Below are positions 1 to 13,300 of a stretch of DNA of 64,000 bases, piece after piece. This stretch comes from Anthonomus grandis grandis (lineage: Eukaryota > Arthropoda > Insecta > Coleoptera > Curculionidae), in contig NC_065555.1 in assembly GCF_022605725.1 (NCBI RefSeq), forward strand, positions 11,050,938 through 11,114,937, given 5' to 3'. Position 1 is the stretch's first letter, and every line of letters starts with the position of its first letter. The position numbers and the translations under genes were made by a program. Below the pieces are notes generated by a model. That model had not been told where the DNA came from, searched no databases, and was given only the letters and a program-made list of their open reading frames with translations.

Positions 1-207
1 TGTAGCTCTTACATTATGGCATCTAAAATAAATTAAATAGAACTTGGTTTTTTACTTTCAAAATTTTTCATTCATATTGATCAGTTTTTGTTTAAAGTTT
101 CCACATATAAGTTTTTTTTCTAGTACAGAAGATGACACATATCAATCCTTATTTTTTTTTTAAATAAATATTTTATTAACTGATTATTTGATTATTTGGG
201 GTAATAA

Positions 208-298
208 TTTCTCTTTCTTTCCTTTTCTTCTACGTATTTTTTCTTTTCTTTTTCGTCTTCTTCCTCTTCTTCGTCTTTTTGTTTTTCCTTTTAGCATT
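208..298. repeat. Pyrimidine-rich low-complexity tract
   Basis: The plus strand here is almost entirely C and T, with irregular TTC/CTT units. It looks like a degenerate microsatellite. Nothing else is recognisable between base 1 and about 600 apart from A+T-rich sequence. Confidence 0.7.
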
Positions 299-599
299 TA
301 ATATATTTGTAGTCTATTTAGAGGTTTATCGAGACTTTTTTCGGGCATTCTCTTTACACTTCTTAAATACTTTTATTGGCATAGACCCAATTTTCTCTTT
401 AGCCTGAAAATTTAAAATGTTGATCTCACAGAAAATATGGCTTGTGTCTTTTCATGGCTTTTACCATTTTTATTAGTCACAGGTTTAACATTAGCATCAC
501 AAATAACACATAACTCCAGTAATTGCCTTCACTTTCAGATTTTTTTAAGTTATGGCTTTTCTTGTCGACTAAGACATTCTTTATAAACACCAGTATGTC

Positions 600-3500
600 C
601 CGTAGAGTGGAATTCCGTACCCGGTTAACCACTAAAATTTCCCTGCTGGGTAGTAGCAGTTGGTTCGTTCCCTGCACTGCGATCTACTCTGTTGTAGTCC
701 TATTGTACGCCATAGTATTACTCTTACATGTTTAGTTCTGATGCTTCTAGGAAGTCCAGTATTTTCCCGATTATGTAGTTCTAATCCTCAATCGTGAGAG
801 TTTGCCTTCACTTAGGACTGTCGCCCAGGTCTGATTGAATGCTTCGCAGAAATATAGAATGTGAAGACTGGTTTCTTTTTCTTCCTCACAACCTCTACTT
901 TCGATGTATCTACTTTCTCGAGTCTATGTAGGTGTTTCCTGTAGGATGCATAAGCTGTGAGTGGCCCTGCTACTTTTTGCAGTTGTTGTCTGAAGTGGCC
1001 CAGTATGTTCTCACCCTTCCTGAAAAGCGGGCTGCCCAAAAGTTGTTTCAAGAGTTCTAGCTTTGACAGTTATTCCCAGTAGTTTTTATGTCTAAGTTCC
1101 AACCAGTGACTGATATCTCTTTTCTAGGTTTTATCACTGATACAGCATATTGGTTCTGGGCCTATGAGTCGCTGTTGCTGGCCCCCCTTCATTGCAAAAT
1201 AGATTTTCCTTCTTGCAGCACCATGGTTGCCTATATGCTGTGAAAGGTTATAAAGGCCTATCCAGGAGATCCTCCCAGCAGTTTTGTAGTTGTTAGTCTT
1301 TGACTTAGTCTCAAACTGCCCTAAAACGTCTATTGCTGCCTGGTCTCCTGATGGCGAAGGTCCGGCCCCTGGGCTTCTTTTATCAGGTGAACACAGGTCT
1401 GGATTCCTATTATGTTTGCCTGTAAGGCTGTTGCTTCCAAGCCTATGTTACACGTGAGTTGCCTGCCCTATTGTCCACGGTTTAGTACACCCACAGCGTA
1501 GCCGATCTACGATCGTATAGCCGCAGTGTACCATACTGAGTAGCCGCCTTGCCTAAGCCGGGTAATTTTTAGTCCCAGTGGTCCCTTTCCCTCGTTAATT
1601 ACAAAGGGTTTGTCTGACTGCGTGACCTTGATTTTGTCCGTTCTTAGTGCCATACGCTTAAGGTCCTGTATCTTGTCAATTAGGGCATTGTGTCCAACTA
1701 TCGTTATGATTGTAGCGCCATTTGACTGTAGCCTTTTTGCTCCCGATATTGCTTTAGCCCGTACTACTAGATATAGTGGGTTATACCCAGACATCCTGTT
1801 TTATTTGTTTCGTTGAGTATCAATAGTCCTTTTTTTATGTAACGATGGGTTTCACCATTGTTTCATATACCCAGTATATCATTTTAAGTGAGCATTCTTA
1901 TGATCTGCCGAACATTCTCTTACAGTACATAGGAGTTTTCGTGGCCCTATTTATATTATTTATTATGTGCTTCTTGTACTTAGTAGGTGTAGTTGTTATT
2001 AATATCTGAATTCACCTTTCAGGGACTAGTGCTCGATAACGTATGAGTTGCCTTCCACTTTTGATAGATATACTACCTTCGCTTTCCTCCAATTCTCTGG
2101 TATATGCGTCATGGCTAGACTGTCCCTTATTATTTTGTAGAACGCGGGTATCAGAAGTTCTTTGCCCTGCTGCAGCATGATAGGTATAATACCATCTATT
2201 CCGGGAGACTTAAATGGTTTGAAGGTGTCTATCGCCCATTTAACTTTCTCTTAACTTTCTCCTTTTTTTTTGGAATAACAGGAAACGGGTATTGGGCCTG
2301 TATTGGAGAATTGCGGTGGGAAAACTGGGTGTTAAGCATTAAGGCGAGCTTTTCCTTTATGGTTGTCGTATATTCTCTATTGGAATTTATGCAAGAACTA
2401 AGGGTCTGTTGCGGCCCCTTGGCCCCTTTTTTACGGCATCATTGTATCTGGCTAACCTTTGTCTATATTGATTCCACCGTCCTAGTTCTCTATGCCTTGT
2501 AGAACAGTTTTCTTGCTGTTTGCCTAAACTCACTCAGTTCTTGTTTCTACCAGGAGGTGTTCCCTGCCTAACATAATTTGCTTAGGAGCCATAATTTCTC
2601 GAATGCATCGCTGCGTCTGATAGCCTCTGTAACTGACTGTTAGCACTTTGAGCTCCACGTTGTTTAAAGCTTTCGTTGAACCGCTTTCCAAGTTGCGTTC
2701 TAATGTTTCTCTATAGAGAATTCAGTTGGTTTTTTTGGGATTCTTGTAATACTCCGCAGATCCTAGTTCGAAACATATGTACCTGTGATCTAACAAGCTG
2801 GGTTCGTCAGATACGTGCCACTTTGCCACAAAGTTACAGATGTGTTGCTTGCCTAGAGTAATATCAGTAACTTCTCTGCGTAGTACGTTGACAAATGTCA
2901 GCTCGTCCCCGCCATTAAGTATATTTAATCCGAGGCTATGCACTAATTTAATCGTGACTCACCTCGTTTGTTTGTTTCACTGCCACCCCACACAGCGTGG
3001 TGTGCATTGGAATGGCATCCTATAAAGAGGTTTTCCAAACTTTCCTGATCTACCAGCCTCCGAAGTGGAGTAAGAGGTGGTTCCGCTCGTTGATCATGCG
3101 GGAAGTACGCTGAAACTATTGCTGTGTCATAAACCTTCTCCGCTATCTTAATTTGCAATTTGACCGGTCTACATCGTGGCTTCTACATCTTTTCTTATAG
3201 ATGGAGCTTCTAGGGTTATGTCCTTCTTTTAGATCTGACATAAGTCTCCCTTTCTCTAATCTTTTTATCTGGCCCAGTTCTTGACCAAGACTAACTGAGT
3301 ATCATTGTCGGCTATGTACTTACTTAAGGCCGCGGTTGCTGCATTGCGGTCCTGTAATTTATTTGTAATAACCTTCTTCTCATGCAGTCCTGTTATTTAC
3401 GGTTGGGCGGAGGTTCCCGGTGTGGGTCACTCCGTCTCCATCGTAGTTTCGGTGTACCTATTCTCTTAGGGCTTACCAAGGAGCCTCAGCTTTATGCTAT

Positions 3501-3700
3501 CAAAGTTGAGGTATAGCGTTGCTTTGTTTTCCTCACTTTAGCCTATGATCCCTCGTCTATGAAGAAGGTTGACAGGTAACCTTTGCTATTCTGATTTTTC
3601 CTCGTAGCGAGTACTTTCCACAGGCTAGTGTTGATATTATTTTGTACATCTAGCCTATGTAAGAGTATTTTCGGTTATGGCTATTTCTACGCAGAAGAAG
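600..3700 (-). mobile_element. Decayed non-LTR retrotransposon (Jockey-like), copy A
   Basis: Reading the minus strand from high to low coordinates gives the domain order of a non-LTR element. Around 3158-2943 is part of the AP-endonuclease domain with a CHSNAHHAVWGG block, matching the 'DANAHH..WG' signature. It continues at 2943-2722, where the family's catalytic SDH motif reads LDH before RYICFELG. Reverse transcriptase and RNase H follow in scraps. At 1051-812 is the C-terminal zinc-finger region (GHFRQQL, then LHRLEKVD), but its cysteines are lost. Stops and frameshifts are frequent, so no protein can be made. The 600-760 segment resembles the 3' end of copy B near 19.7 kb, which suggests the same family. 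Confidence 0.75.
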
Positions 3701-4384
3701 TTAAAATAAAGAATTGTTTATCCCAACAGTGATTTTAAAGATTCTTTGACGCAAAACAATTTGCGAGATATAATAATTACATGTACTTTTTTTCCTTATC
3801 GGCTTGGAATTATATATTCATCTTAGTAGTGATTTTTGTTGATTCGAAACTAATTAAAAAAACTCGTATGGTCTTTGATCTGATAAAATGATTACCTGTT
3901 ATAAGATAAGACTTTAAAGGTGCATTGAAATGAAAAGAGTAAAAAATGCACATTGACATACATTTTTCTTATTGAATTAATCTAATAATATATTTATGTC
4001 AGGAGTGATTTGGAAGATTATTAACTCCGGAACCAGTAACGATTTTCTTAAGTTAATAAATTGTTTCATTTTAGATCCTGTCATTTTCAAAATTTAAAAT
4101 AAGAAAGGTTCCTTTAAAAGCGGCATTGAAAAATAAAAAGAATAGTTTGGACTGCATTTGATAAATTTTCCTAAGATTGATGATGACAGCTAAATGGATC
4201 GCAGTCTATTTTGTTCAGAAAAAAAAAACTTTTAGAACGGAATAAAATTACTCATTTTTTTGCGACAAAAATAAATTATCACGATTCACAAGATTTAAAA
4301 TTAAACTAGGAATATCCAATTTTAAACTGAAATTTAAAAAAAATCGAAAGAAGTTAAATTTGTTTTATTGTAAATATTTTTTCA
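3700..4384. other. A+T-rich upstream region and 5' UTR intron acceptor
   Basis: No coding sequence is visible. A polypyrimidine stretch ends in AG at 4383-4384, immediately before the first coding exon of the 4.4-27.2 kb gene. This implies a non-coding first exon further upstream, which I could not locate. The promoter is therefore unknown. Confidence 0.4.
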
Positions 4385-4393
4385 GGATAAGTA

Positions 4394-7300
4394 ATGTCTA
4401 TCGACAAGGCTGTTTCAACTGAAGATCTATGCACTGAAGAGGGTAAGTGATTAAAAATTTTATTATATTATTTATAGTTATAGTTTTTTATTCAGATAAC
4501 GTTATCCCTCAAGCATTATCCAAAATTAAAATCAAACTCTAGTTTGCACCTTCGACTAATAAAAGATAACCTTAGTTTTAGGTATTGCCAGCGTTTCCCA
4601 TATATCGCAATATTATTGCTAGACTGCTCTATCTAATAAATAATCATCTAACCACGTTTAACCCAATTCTAATCTGCTAAATAGTCAAATATTACAGAAA
4701 ATGTAGCCTTTTAAAATGCTGAATTTATCTATCGAACTTAAAGAGGACATCGGCTTTCTTCAATCGATTGATCCTGATCTTTTTCTTCTTTTTCTTCTTC
4801 TTGAATCTTGATACTCGTTCGGTGGATGTAATTATTGTCAACTAGAACTGACTACTGAGTGGATCCTTGCTTGTTCCCTAGTACGTTATTACATGGTGGT
4901 TGAAGTCGCAAGAGACGATTTATATTAATGACTGTAGAGGAGCCTTCTCTTCCTTCCCATTTGGTTATAGAAACCAGATTTTCCTTAATTTATGATCTAC
5001 TTCTTTGACGTTGTATTTTGTAGTTAAGAGCCAATTCACTTAGTACCTACGAAAAAGATATCTTTAATACCTTTACTATTTCATTAACAGAGTTAGTATT
5101 TTGGTGTCAAGCTTTGATGCTCTATATTTCTACTAATGCCAGTTTTTATCAAAGTAAAATTTATTCTTATAGACTGGTAATTAATGTAAACAGGATTTAT
5201 TAATATTTTTGTATTTAAAGATGACAAATTTTCGTGAAATATCTACCCCAGAATCATAAAAACTCTATATACCAAATTCACTAGTTTATTAAAATTAAAT
5301 CATTCTCTCTCAGCATCAGATGTTTGTGAAATAGAAACAGAATTCAACTTTTATCAAAAAATAATCTGATGGAAGTTGTTTTCAGCAGTTCTGCTAAATA
5401 ATTATTTACCCACATGTAACGTTCTATAAACCTAAATGAGCTAATCTCAGCATATAACATATTCCATCTTTAAAAGGCTGAAATTAGCTCGATACTTTTC
5501 TCAATATATTCATCGAAATATTTGTTCTTTCTGCACAGATGCTGAATTTTTAGCTCTGTAGTCTTGGTACAAGAGGAAAGTTGTACCCAGAAGTAGTTTG
5601 GATTGGTAATTCTGCGTTAGCTTTTTAAATTAATGTACAGGAAAATTCCTTTGTAGTAATAATGAACTAGGAGATGTGTTTATTGATTCGTTAATTACCT
5701 GGTTACGCCTTTTGAAATTTTGGTCTAATTTGCAATAATCTATATTGGTAGTACTTTTTATAGGTAGCCTTCTGTCAACCTCCAACTACTAGTAAAATAT
5801 GTTAAATGTCTACATTTTTTCAACAGCCTGTTTCCATTCATGACGATAGAGGATCCTTTGCTTCTTTTACATTTGGTTATCAGCAATTATCATGTGAATG
5901 AACCAATGCATGTCATCCATTTCGTTGGCATTGTATCCTCTAATTAGGAGTAAGTTAACTTCACCACATACATCAGAAGGTATTGAATATTCTGTTTCGA
6001 TAATAAAAAATTTGCTGAAAATATTCACATTCATATAAAATACAGATAAAAGGTTTCATCAATATTTAGCGGTTGTTGTTCACTTATTTTCTTGGGTAAT
6101 TGGTTAATAAGAATAGGAACATAATTGACTAAAGCATTCCAAGAGGTTTTTAGTCTCAAAAACGAAATGTTCAGCATTTCGTTATCTGATAAAATGACAC
6201 TTCAGTAGTTTCAAAATTAGGTCTATTAACTATCATGATGACATCAAAGTCAAGGAAAATAGAGTTATGTATGATACCTATAGTGTGCGCCTAGAGTAAT
6301 TGGAACTGCTCTTTTACATAGTACCAGTGAGCTTTAAAACATAGGGGCGATCCTTTCACCGGGGATTTTCTATCCTGGTGCCATTTTTCCAAGATTTATT
6401 TAAACTCAAAAGTTAATTTTAGCAGGATTGTTTAGTAGCAAGTAAATATCATGTTTTTAGTTTTATCCAGATTTTAAAATTGAAGCGGCTTGGCTAAGAC
6501 TGCTTACTAACAGATTCTGTACACCTCAAGAAGAAATGCATGTTTTGTACTTTCAAGAAGTTTTAAGGAGCCTTACATTATTCCCTGTGAGCTCATAGTA
6601 CCAAATCTTCTCAATAAGAATATCATGCGACACAACCAAAGGCCTGAAAGTGATCACAGAAAGCCGAGGCCATAACGTTTCCTTTTTTAAATCCTCAACT
6701 ATGGAATCATAAAACGTTTACTGTAACTAAATTGTGCAGCAATAAAAATTGCATCATTTTCGAAACATCTGTGAAGCTACTTCTTAAGAACCCACTCAAA
6801 CATGTTGCGTTTTTTGGTAAGAGAAAATAATTGAGAAAAAGCACGAACTTCAGGACACGTCTCGTCGAACTGTTTGTCTAAAAACTTTAAATTAAAGTTA
6901 AACTTTATTATAGATGCCTCTTCTACGCTCGGTGTCCTCCGTCTCGAAGCGATCTTAAACACCTTGGTCGAAAATAAAGTGGAAGCTTTAAAGCAGGAAA
7001 ATGGAAAACCAAACAGCTTACACTCTAGCCCCAAGTCAATTTTACAGAAACTGAAATATCAACAGTCATCCCCCAAAACAACGTTTAGGATTGAAAATGA
7101 GTCAAAGAGGAGAAGTCCAAAAAGGAGAGAAAGAAAAGAAAGGAGCGGCCATCAAACAACTACAGCTGAAAAGAGACAATTTAAAAAGCAAGGTAAAAAA
7201 TAAAAAAGAGGTTGTTTCAAATATTAAGTTTTCATTTCAAAAGAATATATTGTTAAGTCATAGTGTCACTGAAAATAACTAAATTTTTAGAAAACCTGAC

Positions 7301-10300
7301 CATCATCTTACAATTTTCTTTAAAGCCTCATCAAAAATTGATGAAATAATTATATCAGTGTTCTGCAAGTGAGATTTTCTTAATTTTTACTGATCGTTGA
7401 TATATTTTTAACATGTGTTTTTATAACAATTTCTGAAAGATTTTTTTAAATTAGTTTTTGATATTTGGATACCTAAAATTCAGATATCTTCAATTCTCTT
7501 ACTTTCTAAATCATAAATAAAGATACTTTATTAATTTATTTCTGACATTTTACATCATTAAAATTGTTACAAATTCTATTTATATCCCTTTATACAACAT
7601 TTCAGCCCAAAATGTCAATATGTATTCCCATTTTAATTCATCATTTTTGCGGCTTACCGTCTTTATCCCTGTTCGCTCTTTTCGACGAATATTCAGTTAA
7701 TATCTCGTTTGCGAATTGGTTTATTGGTGAAAATCGTGAATCTAGTCACGGCAATGTTTCTATTGCAGCTTTTCTTTTGTCTACCTTTGAACCTTAAGAA
7801 TACTTTGTTAATATACCTGATGTACCTTAGTATGAATAATTGAAAAATTCAAAAGAATTTCCATAATATCTTAAAAGAAGTTCTTGCTAATTTAAGCTCA
7901 TTGGAAAATTTATTTCTTCTCCCGTCAATAAGAGATCATTCCTACTGTCAAAGATTTTTAAGATATCGTAGTCACATTATCTAAGAACAATATTTTAGTT
8001 TTAAATAAAAACACAGAATTTACTTTAAATTTCTCTTGATATAGTTTTCTCCATACGATCTCTATTTAAAAGTTAATTTGATATACCGGGACGGTAAATA
8101 AAGGTCCTCTGTACGGAAAACAATGTATTAACTTGCAATAAAAAGTCTCAAGAAAAAAAAAAAAGTCCCTCTCATTAACTGAGTATTTTGGCATCCAAGG
8201 AATATTAATTTTTCTTTTATTGTACTAATATTGACTAAGCTTTCAGTCAAATATAATTTAAGTTTCTCTTGATATAGTTTCGTTCATATAATCTCTATTT
8301 AAAAGTTAACAAAAAGTGTTCTTACCTTTGTTTTGTTTTCGTTTGGCCTCTTAGAGAAAAATGGATGATACGTTTCTATTTATTTAATTTAAAAGTTAAT
8401 TTGATATATTAGCATGCCAAACAAGGTGCAAAAAACAATGTATTTTCTTATATAAAAAGTCCCAATAAAAAAAAGATAACCATCCACTAACTAAAGTCCT
8501 ACCAAATTGGTCGAGACGTGTAGCGTCTTTCCTCTGGGGAATCGGGTAATGGAAGCATTGTCATTTTCTCTTAAAGTTAATTGGACATTCGAAAAATATT
8601 AATTTTTCTTAGGTTGTGCTATATTGACTAAGCTTTTAGTGGAATAGGTTAGTTTGTCCTTAATACTGAATCGCCTGTCGTTTTTAGCTAAAACGACATT
8701 GAACACGTTGAAGAGAGTCAAATATTATTACGAGACCTCTAAATAAAATAATTATTCATTAGATTCATATGAATTTGATTACAGACAATGCTTTCACAGG
8801 AAAATTATACTGCAAACGCAAGAATTTCGCCCAAACTCTTATCTATCGTATCCATCCAGTTGTCCTCTCTGGAGATATCAGGAATATAATAAAATACAAA
8901 TCGATTGTTTAGCACACTTTCTAGGGAATTGCATCAATTTGGCATCATTAAGAATAAAATAATCAATTTTAGCATTTGGAATATAAATTAAGTAAATATA
9001 CTCTTCATCTTTTTTGCTTTTAATAAGTTAGCTATTAGAGAATCCTAAGGTATGGCCACTCCAGCCAATCTATAGAGCATCACGTAGCAATTTAATTTTG
9101 TCTGGTTTAAAAGTATTTTAACTCTTCATATACACGTGGCCGATGAGTACAAGATCTGTACAACTACGCGCGGGTTCTATGGTAATGTACCATTATCTAG
9201 CCTATAAATGTACTAAATAAAAAATACGCCAAATGGCTCCAGAACTTTGTTAATGTATATTTGGTGATTCAACTGGCATTAGAAAAATAGCAAAACTATC
9301 TCCTGAAGGAGTTTCTCAATAGACTGCAAACTCCTAAAAATGCCCTTTATTTAATGTATATTTGGATATTCAATTACCATTAGAGAAATGGCAAAACTAT
9401 CTCGTGAAGAAGTTTATCAATATACTGCAAATTTCAAAAAACGCCATTCACTCCTTTGACCTGTTTCGAACTCTTTTTTCCTTAATAAAAAGCTGGCAAA
9501 AGCACACAAAATGTACGAGCCTGAAGTTTCTTTTTCCGTAAATTTCTGAAAAATCTATTACTGTCTTTTTCTTCCAAATATAAATGAGATCACTTGAAAG
9601 TGCATCTGAAAAGTTCCTGGTAAGCCACATATTTTATGAGCAAAAAAGAGGCTTGTAAATACGTAAAGTAAATTCCAAAGGCGTTGTTTAAGAAGTACTT
9701 CTTAATAGCTATTTATCTCGAAATAAATATGACTAGCATAAGGATACAGATGCATATATTTATAGGACATAATCGTTATTTCGATGAAACCTTATCACAC
9801 CGTGCACAAATCAATATGTTCACAGCTTTAACTTGGTAATTTATTCGTCAAAGTTTGAGTAGCTCTTTTAATCCTTAATATGTATAACATCCAGCTTTTA
9901 GCTTGCTTGCTTCCAGCATCTCTACGTTCAATTTGCGTCGGACTCTGGTTAGTAGACGGGAAGAAGGAGAAATGCTATCGTTCTCTTTTTAATATTTAAA
10001 TTGAACTTGCAAGTTAATGCACCCAAGACCTTCGTTGGCCGGGCCGCATTTAGACATTCCACTATAGGATTCGGCACCTGTCTTTATTTTGATTGGTTGA
10101 TTTAAATAAATTTTTATTTAAGCGGTGCAGAAATCCAGAGTGGAATGTCACGTAAAAATAATTTATAATAAGTACTAACTCCCTAAGTACAATCTTAGAG
10201 CGGTGTCGAAATGCACAGTGGAATTTTGAGATTGTTGATATTTTTTTTATATTTTCATTATTTTATATATCCTGTAGTGAAATGTCTAAATGCGGCCAGG

Positions 10301-13300
10301 CCAGTATATATATTAAATACAAAAATATTTTTCTCTAAATCATTAAATATTTTTTTAACGCATTACTATATTTACGTTCGAATTTTACTTTTATAGTTTT
10401 AAGGCAAGAAACATCATCTCCAGAAAGTCCGATTTCTTCTGTAGATGACAAACATTTAATAAATGGACAATCTTATATAGACGTAGGAGCTACGGAAGAC
10501 GACTGTTCATCTCGTATCTGTTATTGCAACCATAATCCAAAGTAAGTTCTTTTTTATCTAAATATTAAATGTTATAAGAATGGTGTTTAAAAAATACAGG
10601 AGGAGTGCCTTATCGGGTAATAAAGTTTAATATTGGTTTTACCTTCAAATATACATTTTATCAAAATGCGATTCTATTCAAGAAATCCTTGTGGTGCTTT
10701 ATTGACTTTAGTTATCGAGGAAATAGGTTCTCTCAGAAGTGACCTTTAGTCTCTACTTATCCATCCAGGACTGTAATAAGGTGAATCCGAAATCCAAAGT
10801 TGATCCAACTTTTCTTGAAGAAAGTGAATTTTAGTAATATCAGAACATACTGATCGTTTAATTAGTAGAAAATTAGGTTTATTTAGGAAGATTAGAATTC
10901 GCTAGTTGATTAAGTCATTAGTCAATAAAATTAATATAGTCGGAAAAAACAAAAATTCATGTCTTAAATATCAATCTAGCTATTTTTATTTAGCTATACA
11001 TATAGCTATTTACCAAAAGGGTTAAATTGCCTTCAGGTTAAGATAACAAAGGTCTTTTTTTAGAACTTTTCTGCGCTTCTTAACCGTAATAACTCTCCCT
11101 TAAACGTGACAGTTTTGTGCTTCAGAAAATATTACAGGAACCGTAGAGAAAAATTCGCATGTAACATAAATACTTGAAAAGCGCAATTTTATGGAAAGCC
11201 CATGTGGGTATTTTCGTATTTTCCGCGTCGCTTGGCAGCCCCCTACGTCATTCGCTTTTCATATCGCGTACGATAAATATTTTCTGCAGCTCTGCAGGAT
11301 TTTGTGTCATGTTCCATATTCGTCTGTATTTTATTGGACTGCCTTATTTTACATGTCTGGATGTGGCAAGTATTGAGGAATAATTGAGTTACTTTAAGTC
11401 AAACCCGGATATTGATATGTGGGATGGATTCTCGAATATATATCCTTCATCTGTATGTTTACGAGTTTCTAAATAAATTTTTAACATTAAATATTCCGGA
11501 TTATTGACGGTATAAAGTTTATGAATAATATTGATTCTTGACGAATGTTTTCAAAATTGCACATTGGCAATCCGCATCTATCCTAAGATGTTTTTTGTTA
11601 AAAAAAATTTTCGAAATATGGTGGTATGGATTAAAATTATTTTTATTCAAAAACTTACAATTCAAAATTGCTTTTATACTTTACTTTTTTATTTCCTTAC
11701 TTTGGTACTTTGGGTTGTGCTCTATAAAAAATATTCGTACATATTAAATATACATAACAAATAAACTCTTAAAACTCCGGACTATACCGCTTAGTTATTA
11801 CCATATACCAATTTGATGAGATATTGGTCCTTCTAACCAAGATGATATAAACCAAAGATGTTTAATTTTGATTTAGCAAGTTATTGTATATATATTGTTA
11901 TAAATCACAACATATTTTAAACATTTTAAGGTTTACGTAGGATAAACTTTAACGAGACATGTCTATGGTGTTTAGATTAATAGGAACAGGAAGTCATATA
12001 ATTACAACAGTTGTTCGAACTTTCATTTTCAATTTAAATTTTCTATATTTTTTAGCATGCAGATGACTGACGATTATATTTCAATAAAAATGGATGGATA
12101 TGGTGACATAGAGACGGACGCTATTATAGCTCAGGAAGAAATAAAGAGAGCAAGACGAAAACGGAGACGAAGAAGACGGAAGAAAAGACTTAAAAAGCGG
12201 TAAGAGTTTTGCAAACTAATTTAAAATTAAGTATATGGTATGGTAAAGAATAACGGGAATACATCCCGTTGCTTTTTGAGCAAGCCAAATTTAGTTTGGT
12301 AGATATGTATATTAAGCAAATGTATATTTTTTTGCGTATTCGTGTATTTTCTTTCAGTTTCGGTTTAATGGAAATTTTTCTAATTTTAAATGGGATATTC
12401 GGAATGTTTTTTCATATTGTGATTTTAATAATGTTTTCTCATAAAGAGAAAAAAGTTGAATAGGCTGAAAAACCTGATTGAGCAGAAATACCTTAATATG
12501 TATCATATCAGCAAGAGGTGCACAAATAAAGGGTTAGTCGAAGAATACTAATGTACTAAGAGGTTAAATCAGGATATAGAATTAGAGAGTTGACTCAGGC
12601 TAAGAATAGTAGAGACTCATTAAAAATAAAACCAGACATTTATTGCTCTTAGAAAAACTGGTTTAAAAAAAAGGAATTATTATAATTATAATTATATATA
12701 ATTTGGTAAGAAAAAGATAAGAAAGGTCAAGAAAGCCACCTACAGCTTATCTCGTAGAAAGTTTCTTATGCAATAAGTTTTATGTTAAGGGCAACTTTCT
12801 TGATCAAACTAAAGCAGTTGTTTATTTTCATATTTCATGCGATAGAAGGTTGGCTATTATAATATTATTATGGCTATTATTGAAACAAACTTAGTTTTAT
12901 TAGTAGAGCCAAGTTTAGTAGTATCAATATAAAAACTAATGCATTTCTAGACATTAAGAATAATAAGTCATATAATCAAAATCAGACCAACTTTTTTAAG
13001 AATTATTTCAAAGACCTTAGATACCTAATTTTAGCCTTAATTTATAATCAAGAAAAAAGTGCTTAAATAAGTTGCTACTATATTTTGAGATCCAACTTTA
13101 ATATTGCATTATACTATTTTGTGATTTTAGGTTTTCTTAACTTTAAACATTTTATTGATTATATCACGTACAAATGTCTATTATAGGATATTTAGATTTT
13201 TTTTATTTAAATTTAATTAATTTTTAAATAACTAAATATTGGAGTATTCAATTGATTAAAATAACATTTTTCGCCAATAGTTTGGCCCTAAACGCCCATC

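Noticed and set aside
6874..7203. 109-codon plus-strand open frame rich in Lys and Arg
   Set aside because: No splice partners, no domain and low-complexity composition. It overlaps a broken minus-strand coding-like region.
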